A DNA stretch of 64,000 bases from Colwellia psychrerythraea (lineage in GTDB: Bacteria > Pseudomonadota > Gammaproteobacteria > Enterobacterales > Alteromonadaceae), in contig NZ_JQEC01000021.1 in assembly GCF_000764185.1 (NCBI RefSeq), positions 186,001-250,000 on the forward strand, written 5' to 3'. The translations under genes and the position numbers were made by a program. Shown here piece by piece: positions 47,898 through 55,604 of this stretch (within the stretch, counting starts at the first letter, position 1; the number at the start of each line of letters is the position of its first letter). Below the pieces are notes generated by a model, which was not told the origin of the DNA, searched no databases, and saw nothing but the letters and a program-made list of their open reading frames with translations.

Positions 47898-49799
47898 ATG
47901 CGCGTAGCCGTTGTTCAGTTTGCCACCTCCTCAAATGTTCAAGAAAACCTAGCAAGCTGTATTCGTATGATAAATCAGGCGGCTCAATGTAAACCATCAC
48001 TGATCGTGCTACCTGAATTTTGTAATACACTGTTTTCTAATGTACTTGTTCCTTATGTACCACAGAGTAAAACACAGTTTGATAAAAGTTTGACCTGTTA
48101 CGCCAATCATGACCAAGCATGGCATGAAGCCCTAACCATTGAGGGGCCTTTTTTACAAGCTATAGCTGAGCAAGCAAAACAGCATAACTGCTACATTGTG
48201 ATCAATGTGACTTTACGCCGAAATATTTCGTCTAATCTACCCGATAATGACAGCGGCGGCCTAGCCAGCTCGAACTCAGAACCAAACACTAAATCTAATA
48301 TCAGCATCACTTCATGTTTGTACTGCCCGCTTGGTAAGCTTATTCACCAGGAAGATAAACAAAATTTAGTTGGCTCTGAAAAAGAATATTTCATTAGCAC
48401 GAGTAAAGTGTCTGAGGTGATAGCAACACCTATCGGTAAACTGGGCCTGTTAAGCGATACCATGAGCTTCGATCCAGCACGAAAATTAGCATTCAGTGGT
48501 GCGCAATTATTGTGTAACTCTATTAATTCATTTGCTCTAGATCAAAGTCATTTACATGATCCTGCTCGCGCCTGCGAAAATAACGTTTTTTTTGCTACCG
48601 CCAATAAAGTCGGGTCCCTACTTTCTACTGAGCAAATGCTGGAACAATCGCAAGCAATAGCAGAAACACAGGATTTAATGCTCGAAGACGAGCTTTTCAG
48701 TACTCGCGTTGGCGCAGGTCAAAGCCAAATAGTTGCTGCCAACGGTAGAGTCCTAGCAAAGCTTGATAACAAACAAGAAGGTTTTATTTTTGCTGACATC
48801 GACTTATCTGTGACCCAAACAGCCGCTAGTCCCGAAACAGAAGTGGAAATAACTGTAGGTTTAAATAATAAATTCCGCCCTGACGGCACACAGCTTATTA
48901 AACAGCTGCGCCCGGAACTTTATCAAAGGCTAAAAGCGAGTATTAAACACACATTCCAAAATACATTTATGAAGGTCGAGAATGTTCCTGTGACGGCCAA
49001 TGTGGCTATATTTGCAACATACAAATCTAATGAACAAGCCATTGAAGATGTTTGTCATTACATTGAGAATAACCTCACTGACATCATTCAATTACCAGAA
49101 TTATTCTTTATTGCCGATAAAACAATTACTAATGATGTTAAACAAAGAGAGCAAATAGCCAACCTAAGTGAGCAACTAATTAAACAGGTAAGCGCCGTGC
49201 TTAGACCTTTTCAGTACCTATGCACAAGTTTAATTATTGAAGGTGTACATCAAGCGGTATTAATAAGCGAACAGGGTTTATTAGCTACACAGCAGCAATT
49301 ACATTTTTGCCAACGATATCAATGGACTGAATTAGGTGAAAAATTAAATATTATAGAATTACCCTTAGAACAAGGTCGTATTAACCTTGCGATGCTAACC
49401 GCTGATGATGCTAACATAGCAGAAATAGTTCAAATAGCAGCTTTACATGGCTGCCACTTATTACTGGTACCTTTTGATATTCAAGAGCCGTGTGAAGTAG
49501 CATATAACTTGATAGCTCGCGCCGCTGAAAATAGAATTTGCATTGTCGCCGCGAGTCGCGAAAAAAGTTTTGTCCCCGAGTTACCGGCAGCTAACACTAA
49601 AAACAATATTTATCATAAGAATAAAGTTAAAGCACAGAAATCTACGGGGCTTATTGCTAATTTATCCACCGAGCCAGAGTTGTTACCTCAGTGGAAGACA
49701 CAAAAATTTAATGGTTATATCAATCAGCCATTGGTTAAACTTCAATATGGTAAAATCACCAAAGCAGTAATTCACCCCATTGCCGCTTGTACTAAGTAA
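47898..49799 (+). CDS. tandem nitrilase-fold protein lacking both catalytic cysteines
   Basis: A 633-residue protein made of two carbon-nitrogen hydrolase folds. Domain 1 (residues 1-330) keeps the glutamate (LIVLPEFCN, Glu40) and a lysine (EDKQNLVG, Lys154), but the nucleophile region reads GKLGLLSDTMSFD with no cysteine. Domain 2 (about 355-630) keeps a glutamate (IIQLPELFF), lacks the lysine motif (TQQQLHFCQRYQW) and has RINLAMLTADDA where cysteine should be. It is thus likely non-hydrolytic: a binding or scaffold protein, or an enzyme using different chemistry. A COG3146 acyltransferase and a DUF938 methyltransferase follow on the same strand. Confidence 0.78.
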   Translation: MRVAVVQFATSSNVQENLASCIRMINQAAQCKPSLIVLPEFCNTLFSNVLVPYVPQSKTQFDKSLTCYANHDQAWHEALTIEGPFLQAIAEQAKQHNCYIVINVTLRRNISSNLPDNDSGGLASSNSEPNTKSNISITSCLYCPLGKLIHQEDKQNLVGSEKEYFISTSKVSEVIATPIGKLGLLSDTMSFDPARKLAFSGAQLLCNSINSFALDQSHLHDPARACENNVFFATANKVGSLLSTEQMLEQSQAIAETQDLMLEDELFSTRVGAGQSQIVAANGRVLAKLDNKQEGFIFADIDLSVTQTAASPETEVEITVGLNNKFRPDGTQLIKQLRPELYQRLKASIKHTFQNTFMKVENVPVTANVAIFATYKSNEQAIEDVCHYIENNLTDIIQLPELFFIADKTITNDVKQREQIANLSEQLIKQVSAVLRPFQYLCTSLIIEGVHQAVLISEQGLLATQQQLHFCQRYQWTELGEKLNIIELPLEQGRINLAMLTADDANIAEIVQIAALHGCHLLLVPFDIQEPCEVAYNLIARAAENRICIVAASREKSFVPELPAANTKNNIYHKNKVKAQKSTGLIANLSTEPELLPQWKTQKFNGYINQPLVKLQYGKITKAVIHPIAACTK

Positions 49800-49846
49800 A
49801 TATACCCAAGCGACTTCAAAAAGGTATTATATAAACAGCCACGCTA

Positions 49847-50983
49847 GTGAGAAATTATCAATTGAATGCCGACATAACTTTTAATTTTGTAGACAATATT
49901 GACAACATTACTGCGAGTCATTGGCAGAATTTAAATAACGCCTCCTGCCCTTTTCTACAATATGAATTTTTTGATGCCCTTGAAAAAAGCCAATCTGTCT
50001 GTGCTAAGCAAGGTTGGCAAGCACACCATTTAGTCGCAACAACGGCAACTGAAATGGCGGCAATTATGCCAATGTATTTGAAAAGTCATTCTTGGGGCGA
50101 ATATGTTTTTGATTGGGACTGGGCGGATGCTTTTAAGCGTAATGGTATAGAGTATTACCCTAAATTAGTTGCTACTATCCCATTCACGCCGATTAGTAGT
50201 AATAAATTACTCTCTGCACAACTGCAAATACAGCAGTTATTTGAACCTTTAGTTGAACATTGCCAACAACAAAATATTAATAGCTGGCATATATTGTATT
50301 GCGATGAAATTAAAGCACCTTTACCTAAGGATGTTTATCAACGTAACACCGTGCAATTTCATTGGTTTAATCGTGATTATAAAACATTCGAAGATTTTCT
50401 CAGTACATTCACCTCACGTAAAAGAAAAAATACCCGTAAAGAACGATTGTCTATCTCCCAACAAAATATTAAAGTGCGTCAATTGAAAAATCACCAAATA
50501 AATCAACAAGACCTCGAGTTTTTTTATTTAACCTATCAGCTAACCTACATGAAACGTGGTCACCAACCTCATTTAAGTTTTGAGTTTTTTAACCAGATAG
50601 TCGCTAACATGGCGAACAACGTTTTACTGATCATCGCCAGTGATGAGCAAGAAGATATTGCCTCTGCACTGTTCTTTTATGATGATAATCAATTGTATGG
50701 TCGGTATTGGGGCTGTACTAAACAAGTTAATAACTTACATTTTGAGCTTTGTTATTATTTAGGCGTCGAGTTTTGCATTAACAACAAACTGCAAAGCTTT
50801 AATCCTGGCACTCAAGGCGAACACAAAATTCAAAGAGGTTTTGAACCGGTATTAACCTACTCTTATCACTGGATAAAACATCCCGGATTTAGACCTGCAA
50901 TTAAAGATTTTTGCCAACAAGAGCAACGGCATATGTTAACGTATCAACAACAATGTCGGCAAATGCTGCCTTTTAAGCAATAA
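49847..50983 (+). CDS. COG3146/DUF482 GNAT-like acyltransferase
   Basis: A 378-residue protein of the COG3146 group, related to FemAB/GNAT acyltransferases. Signatures are CPFLQYEFFDALEKSQSV near residue 27, HLVATTATEMAAIMPMYLKS, FDWDWADAFKRNGIEYYPKL, the TSRKRKNTRKER basic motif near 190, YLTYQLTYMKRGHQPHLS, and FNPGTQGEHKIQRGFEP at about 325. Its molecular function is not established; annotations mention peptidoglycan biosynthesis. The start GTG at 49847 has no strong ribosome site, so the N-terminus is uncertain. The gap to the preceding gene is 47 bases, to the next 72, so an operon is plausible. Confidence 0.82.
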   Translation: MRNYQLNADITFNFVDNIDNITASHWQNLNNASCPFLQYEFFDALEKSQSVCAKQGWQAHHLVATTATEMAAIMPMYLKSHSWGEYVFDWDWADAFKRNGIEYYPKLVATIPFTPISSNKLLSAQLQIQQLFEPLVEHCQQQNINSWHILYCDEIKAPLPKDVYQRNTVQFHWFNRDYKTFEDFLSTFTSRKRKNTRKERLSISQQNIKVRQLKNHQINQQDLEFFYLTYQLTYMKRGHQPHLSFEFFNQIVANMANNVLLIIASDEQEDIASALFFYDDNQLYGRYWGCTKQVNNLHFELCYYLGVEFCINNKLQSFNPGTQGEHKIQRGFEPVLTYSYHWIKHPGFRPAIKDFCQQEQRHMLTYQQQCRQMLPFKQ

Positions 50984-51055
50984 ACTTTTAAAACGTCAGA
51001 CTTTAAGTAAGTTACCGATCCCACATAATAAATATATCTACTATAAGAAAACATA

Positions 51056-51652
51056 ATGAACAAACCATTCTCCCAAGCCTGTGAAAATAATAAACAAGCT
51101 ATTTTAAATATTTTGAGCAAGGTTTTCTCAAACACTAATCATGTATTAGAGATTGGCTCAGGAACAGGTCAGCATGCTATTTTCTTCGGCCAGCACTTAC
51201 CACATATCACTTGGCAGACTAGTGATTTAGCAATAAATCACCCAGGCATTAATGCCTGGTTAGACGAAGCCGATTTAACCAACATCCAAAGACCTATTAT
51301 TGCTGACTTAAATAATAGTTGGCCTGCCTGTACTCAGCCTATTGATGCTATATATACAGCGAATACATTGCATATAATAAGCTGGCCATTAGTGGTTAAC
51401 TTTTTTGAAGGCCTTGCACAAAACTTGCCATCACAAGCTAATATTTGCATATATGGTCCGTTTAATTACCAAGGGAAATTTACCAGCGAAAGCAATGCTA
51501 ATTTTGATATTTGGCTTAAAGAGCGAGACAGCCAGAGTGGTATTCGTGATATAGAAGCGATTCTTACCTTAGCAAATACCGCAGGCCTGAAGTTAATAGA
51601 CGATCATGTTATGCCTGCTAATAACCGTCTATTGGTTTTTTCGAAGATATAA
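51056..51652 (+). CDS. DUF938 SAM-dependent methyltransferase
   Basis: A 198-residue protein. The opening FSQACENNKQAILNIL and the SAM-binding motif VLEIGSGTGQHAIFFGQHLP match DUF938, and IDAIYTANTLHIISWPLV and ICIYGPFNYQGKFTSESNA are also typical. The family is a class I methyltransferase with unknown substrate. It ends at a hairpin shared with the convergent lipoprotein genes. Confidence 0.86.
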   Translation: MNKPFSQACENNKQAILNILSKVFSNTNHVLEIGSGTGQHAIFFGQHLPHITWQTSDLAINHPGINAWLDEADLTNIQRPIIADLNNSWPACTQPIDAIYTANTLHIISWPLVVNFFEGLAQNLPSQANICIYGPFNYQGKFTSESNANFDIWLKERDSQSGIRDIEAILTLANTAGLKLIDDHVMPANNRLLVFSKI

Positions 51653-51683
51653 CAAAATGTAGCTAAATCAGCCACATTTTGTT
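51651..51683. terminator. bidirectional hairpin terminator between convergent genes
   Basis: AACAAAATGT and ACATTTTGTT are perfect 10-bp arms, extending to about 14 pairs with one mismatch over a 5-base loop. The left arm overlaps the DUF938 stop codon, and the lipoprotein operon ends nine bases beyond the right arm. A and T flanks suit termination in both directions. Confidence 0.65.
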
Positions 51684-51691
51684 GACAGTAT

Positions 51692-52009
51692 CTATTGGCA
51701 TATAGCTTTAATGCGGATTTTGTCTGTCCACCTGAGAAAACCATGATTCGTTAAATACTCAACATTGATCATAGCGGTGCCCGTTGGGCATTGCTGTAAA
51801 AGCTCAATATATGCTTGGTCAACATAACCGGTGTTATAAACAAAGCCGAGAATATTTTTTTGAGATTTTTCAATCGCAATGATTTTGCCATGCTCAAGTT
51901 CCTTTTGACTATTACTGCCAACATCAACTTGTGACATATGAATGCTACTAGTACACGCACTTAACATCATTATGGTAAGTATGCTAAGCAACAAAAATAG
52001 ATTTTTCAT
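51692..52009 (-). CDS. small lipoprotein, third of a tandem family
   Basis: A 105-residue lipoprotein with signal peptide and lipobox LSAC (Cys about residue 19). The mature part contains KNILGFVYNTGYVDQAYIEL, then QQCPTGTAMINVEYL and a closing IKAICQ. This spacing of VDxA, QCPTG and a final Cys recurs in the two upstream genes. A GTG at 52012 precedes the ATG at 52009; the ATG is preferred with GAGGT ahead. The stop of the preceding gene is two bases away, indicating coupling. Resembles TRL-like lipoproteins, but the family was not confirmed. Confidence 0.72.
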   Translation of the reverse strand: MKNLFLLLSILTIMMLSACTSSIHMSQVDVGSNSQKELEHGKIIAIEKSQKNILGFVYNTGYVDQAYIELLQQCPTGTAMINVEYLTNHGFLRWTDKIRIKAICQ

Positions 52010-52011
52010 CA

Positions 52012-52317
52012 CTACACCTCATTGCAGTAAGCAGATACAATAACTTCTCTTTTAAAGACAAGTACATAACCTGTAGTTTGATGTTTGGTATATACCCCTT
52101 CTATCTTTCCTGTTGGGCATTGTGCCTTAAGATTTCCAATGGCTTCATCAACAAAAGCATTGCTAAAATTGATGCCAATGAGATTCCAGCTAGATGAATT
52201 GGTACTAATTATATTTTCTCTTTCTGCTGGTACCTGTGTCATTGATACTGTATTTAAACCAACACAACCACTGAGTGTTATACCAACTAGTGATACTAAT
52301 AATGTATTTTTAAACAT
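52012..52317 (-). CDS. small lipoprotein, second of a tandem family
   Basis: A 101-residue lipoprotein. Signal peptide and lipobox LSGC with Cys18. The mature domain has WNLIGINFSNAFVDEAIGNL, AQCPTGKIEGVYTKH and the end VIVSAYCNEV. The two conserved Cys in the mature domain may form a disulfide in the periplasm. AGGA is eight bases before the ATG. It is clearly paralogous to its two neighbours. TRL-type lipoproteins share the CPTGKI pattern; the role is unknown. Confidence 0.75.
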   Translation of the reverse strand: MFKNTLLVSLVGITLSGCVGLNTVSMTQVPAERENIISTNSSSWNLIGINFSNAFVDEAIGNLKAQCPTGKIEGVYTKHQTTGYVLVFKREVIVSAYCNEV

Positions 52318-52366
52318 ATGTTTTTCCTAAATTGAATTAGATTTGTCTGGATTGAGCTAGATTTCA

Positions 52367-52798
52367 CTAAATTGAATTAATACAGTAGCCCTTGATGCGT
52401 ACAACCTCGCCACTTACTGGTCCAACATTGGTCGCTTCACGAACAGACGTTAAGCCGGTTATTTTTTTACTGGGACAGGCTTTGATAACTTCAGACAGCA
52501 CTTGATCAGCATATGCATCGTCATATACCGGATTACCGGTTGTTGGGCCAAAGTTACTGATTGCTAAGATAAATGCCACCAGCTCTAAATCTTCACTTGT
52601 TGAAGCTGATTTTGCTACTTCTGAGCCAATCTCTGCAGCTTTAGCGGCATCAAAACCAAGCTCATTTACTTGAATAGCAAATGGCGTTAACGTCCCCTGT
52701 GACTGATCTATCTCACCTATATGAACATGGTGAAGCTGGCTACATCCACCAATGAGAAAAAAACTAAGCCCAAATATACTTTTCAATTTTATCGGCAT
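52367..52798 (-). CDS. small lipoprotein, first of a tandem family
   Basis: A 143-residue lipoprotein, the longest of the three. The lipobox is IGGC with Cys19. An extra 35-residue region rich in Ala and Glu (GFDAAKAAEIGSEVAKSAST) precedes the shared module (YADQVLSEVIKACPSKKITG, then VVRIKGYC). The start codon overlaps a GGCATATATGCC palindrome. A 27-bp palindrome stands 29 bases upstream. The gap to the next gene is 49 bases. Confidence 0.72.
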   Translation of the reverse strand: MPIKLKSIFGLSFFLIGGCSQLHHVHIGEIDQSQGTLTPFAIQVNELGFDAAKAAEIGSEVAKSASTSEDLELVAFILAISNFGPTTGNPVYDDAYADQVLSEVIKACPSKKITGLTSVREATNVGPVSGEVVRIKGYCINSI

Positions 52799-52826
52799 AT
52801 ATGCCTACCTATTGTTAATGTGATTT

Positions 52827-52853
52827 ACTAATGTTTAGTGACTAAACATTAGT
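52827..52853. promoter_or_regulatory. 27-bp palindromic operator candidate before the lipoprotein genes
   Basis: ACTAATGTTTAGT and ACTAAACATTAGT are perfect 13-bp arms around one G. The site is 29 bases before the first lipoprotein start, where a repressor would overlap the promoter or transcript start. TetR- or MarR-type regulators use such sites. The rest of the 317-base gap 52799-53115 shows no gene. Confidence 0.55.
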
Positions 52854-53115
52854 GATAAAACGTGTGACAATTATACGATTTATTGTAACCAAGACATGTA
52901 CTTTACTGTTTAGTTAATGTAGTAGAAGTGTTAGAAACTGTGAGCTTAATGGTACAAAGAAGTTAGGCTGAATGCCTTACAGAGAAGGTAGAAAGAAGAG
53001 AATGTTTAAAGTTAGAAGAAAAACAATAAGCCAATCACCTTGATAACAGCCTTTGCTGAATAACTCGAAAAATTATTGTGCTGTCGAAAATTTAGGTTAG
53101 TTTTAGATTAACTCG

Positions 53116-53763
53116 CTACAACCATTTTTTATATTCATTATACACATCTAGTGGCTCTGCTCGTTCGGTGTAATCTTCTTCTAAAAAAGCATAACGAATG
53201 GTATGACTCTTATCAATAATATAGGTAGCTGGGGTAGGCAAAACAAAGTCATCAATACAGGTACGTATTGTTAGGTCAATGCCCCACTTTAGCAATAACT
53301 CCTTCATTTCGTCGTTTACGCCATAAGTCAGACCAAATTTTGTTGCTAACCGATAATGTTTATCCTCCCAGATAGGAAAACCCAGTTTATTATCTTCTAT
53401 TGCTTGGTCAGACAGAGAAGATATTTCACCAGAAACGACGATGAAATTTATTGGTTCATCAACTGATTTTATAAATTTATGCCATTGTTGTAGCTCTAAC
53501 ATACAGTACGGACACCAGGCACCTCTGATGAAGTTGATAATGATCGGTGCTTGTAACAACACGTTATCTAATTCCACAATATGACCTTTACTGCCATATA
53601 TTTGTCCATGTTCTATCACACTACCGACATTTAATTTATTTTGCAGGCTGTGCTTTTTTTGAAGTAAAGAAATATTTCGGCTTAAAACTTCAAGTACTTC
53701 AGCTGGTACTGATTTTTCGAAGGAATTTTTATATTTTCTTAATCGATCAGTAAGTGAAGGCAT
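53116..53763 (-). CDS. peroxiredoxin-like (AhpC/TSA) protein
   Basis: A 215-residue thioredoxin-fold protein. The redox-type site is INFIRGAWCPYCMLELQQW with Cys84 and Cys87, a CxxC layout unlike classic 2-Cys peroxiredoxins. A helical N-terminal part of 45 residues precedes it, and TPATYIIDKSHTIRYAFLEEDYTERAEP closes the fold. No signal peptide is seen, so it is cytoplasmic. It belongs to the AhpC/TSA-like group with the WCPYC motif; the substrate and reductant are unknown. Confidence 0.8.
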   Translation of the reverse strand: MPSLTDRLRKYKNSFEKSVPAEVLEVLSRNISLLQKKHSLQNKLNVGSVIEHGQIYGSKGHIVELDNVLLQAPIIINFIRGAWCPYCMLELQQWHKFIKSVDEPINFIVVSGEISSLSDQAIEDNKLGFPIWEDKHYRLATKFGLTYGVNDEMKELLLKWGIDLTIRTCIDDFVLPTPATYIIDKSHTIRYAFLEEDYTERAEPLDVYNEYKKWL

Positions 53764-53948
53764 AATGAGATGTTCTTTTTTAAAGTTACATTAATTGTAG
53801 AACGTTAATTATTTTAAGACAATATATGCCAAAAGATAACTCAGTATTCTAGCAATAAACACTTACCTTTCTCTTTATCATTTCTAGAAGTATTGCGTAG
53901 GAATAGGATAGCAATATACGTTAATTTTATGCAATATAAACAATGTAC

Positions 53949-53989
53949 TAACCGCAAATCCCCGAGGGCTTGTAAGGTGATTGCGGTTA
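53949..53989. terminator. hairpin after the ATP-grasp gene
   Basis: TAACCGCAA and TTGCGGTTA are perfect 9-bp arms with a 23-base loop, beginning about 57 bases after the ATP-grasp stop on the minus strand. No T run follows. Possible transcript end. Confidence 0.35.
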
Positions 53990-54045
53990 ACTACATTTTA
54001 TTAACTGATACTAATACAGTAGGGTTTTCTCACTAGGACTTAGGG

Positions 54046-55491
54046 TTAGAATATCTTACCTAGAATATCTGTATCAGATAAACTTGGATGTATTTCAGTC
54101 TCTAGGCTTGCCGATTGAAATCGAGATTTCATCGCCCCAACCCAGTTTTTTGCCCGGGGGGTAAGTTTGTCATTTTTGGTTTGTAAATGACCTCTGACTA
54201 ATAATACGCCCATATCAGCACCTTTATAAATGTATTCACCCGGTCCTAAAATCCGAAGAAAAAATGCTTCATCCATACCCGATACATTGCTCCAATCGGC
54301 AGTACGTCGTACCAACTCAACATCATTATTTTGTGTGGTTCGCCAAATACCTGAGCGGGGTACTTGTTTCAACAATCGAACATCATCACCGGTATGTTTA
54401 AACACGACTTGCGACCAGGTATCAAAATCACTCCAGCGTTTCTGGATCTCACGAATGTTGATATCATAATCAATGCCCATGTGCTCAAGTAAATGAAACA
54501 TCAATAAGGGTATACCGCCATATTTTTGTGTCAGTAAATTGGTAATAGGTGAAGCGCCACTGATACGTGGATTTAATTCACCCAAATACATACGACCATC
54601 TTTTTTATCAATTAAATAATCAATACAGAAAGTGCCTTTATAACCTTCCTGGTAAAGTCGCTCACCAAATTTTTTCACCATGCGTTCTAATTTTGTACGG
54701 GCAGTTTTTTCCAGCACATTCGCAAAACCTTCATTACCGCTCCAGCCACCTTTATACGGTGTAAGCTCTTTATGACCAACAAGCTCAGTTAAAATAGGAC
54801 CAACAATGGTACCGTGTTTAGTTGCTACGGCTTCAACAGTGCCGCAACGTGGATCAATACGTTTCATCACTTTTATTTCTTGGCCAACAATTAATTTTTC
54901 AACTTGTTGCCAATCTTTTTTGCAGGCGATAAAAAAGGTAGTTTTACCAGAATCTCCGTAAGGTGTTTGCACCACTAAATCTTTACCTAACTTACCTGAT
55001 TTAGCCAAATCCATAAGTTGTTCAAAAGTATCAGCTTCACCTAATACATTTGGCACACTAGCAACCCCTGCCTCATTAGCCATTTGTGTGGTGACAATTT
55101 TTGAGTCTAAATGATTGCGCAATTCATAGGATGGCATCGCGAGATTAATTCCCCTACTTTTGGCAAGTTGTTCAGTTTTTTCATTAAACATCACGGCCAT
55201 CATATGACCACCCTCACCTTGTTTTTCCATAAAGGTTTTGGTTTCATTATGATCTAACAGGTAATTTACCACATCCTCTAAGCAGGTGAATTCTGGCGAA
55301 CCACGGTCTTTTGGGGTAAAAACTCGATGATGGACACCATCAAAGCAATCAAAGTAGTTAACATAGGTCAACGAAGGAACTAATTGACCTAGCCCTAAAA
55401 TATTAAAAGGCGATGCTGAAACAAAATATATCGGCTTTTTGTAGGTTCGAAAAAATTTATATATTTCAGTTAAACCATTAAGTTTTTTCAT
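54046..55491 (-). CDS. ATP-grasp (biotin-carboxylase-like) ligase
   Basis: A 481-residue cytoplasmic protein with an ATP-grasp fold: substrate-binding N-terminal half (PIYFVSASPFNILGLGQLVP), then ATP-binding strands (LVVQTPYGDSGKTTFFIACK, QEIKVMKRI) and the metal-binding DGRMYLGELNPRISGASPI, whose Glu and Asn hold magnesium. Annotated relatives are called biotin carboxylase, but no biotin carrier or carboxyltransferase is near, so a carboxylate-amine ligase is likelier. The gene starts 113 bases after the large PLP decarboxylase on the same strand, and a divergent pair of amide hydrolases lies beyond. An amine made by the decarboxylase could be its substrate; this is inference. Confidence 0.78.
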   Translation of the reverse strand: MKKLNGLTEIYKFFRTYKKPIYFVSASPFNILGLGQLVPSLTYVNYFDCFDGVHHRVFTPKDRGSPEFTCLEDVVNYLLDHNETKTFMEKQGEGGHMMAVMFNEKTEQLAKSRGINLAMPSYELRNHLDSKIVTTQMANEAGVASVPNVLGEADTFEQLMDLAKSGKLGKDLVVQTPYGDSGKTTFFIACKKDWQQVEKLIVGQEIKVMKRIDPRCGTVEAVATKHGTIVGPILTELVGHKELTPYKGGWSGNEGFANVLEKTARTKLERMVKKFGERLYQEGYKGTFCIDYLIDKKDGRMYLGELNPRISGASPITNLLTQKYGGIPLLMFHLLEHMGIDYDINIREIQKRWSDFDTWSQVVFKHTGDDVRLLKQVPRSGIWRTTQNNDVELVRRTADWSNVSGMDEAFFLRILGPGEYIYKGADMGVLLVRGHLQTKNDKLTPRAKNWVGAMKSRFQSASLETEIHPSLSDTDILGKIF

Positions 55492-55604
55492 AGCGGTATT
55501 CTCTTTTTATTATGAATGTGAAAGTGAATGTGATTAACCGTCTGTGAGTTATGCTCCAGAAGCGGATGTTTTATACCAAGTTGATTAAGTAGTTATCGAT
55601 CACT

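Noticed and set aside
49800..49820. ATATACCCAAGCGACTTCAA as an end of a dispersed repeat
   Set aside because: It resembles short repeats common in marine gammaproteobacteria, but no second copy was found in the window to support it.
54046..55491. Calling the ATP-grasp gene a true biotin carboxylase
   Set aside because: No biotin carrier protein or carboxyltransferase is encoded nearby, and the fold alone does not define biotin use.
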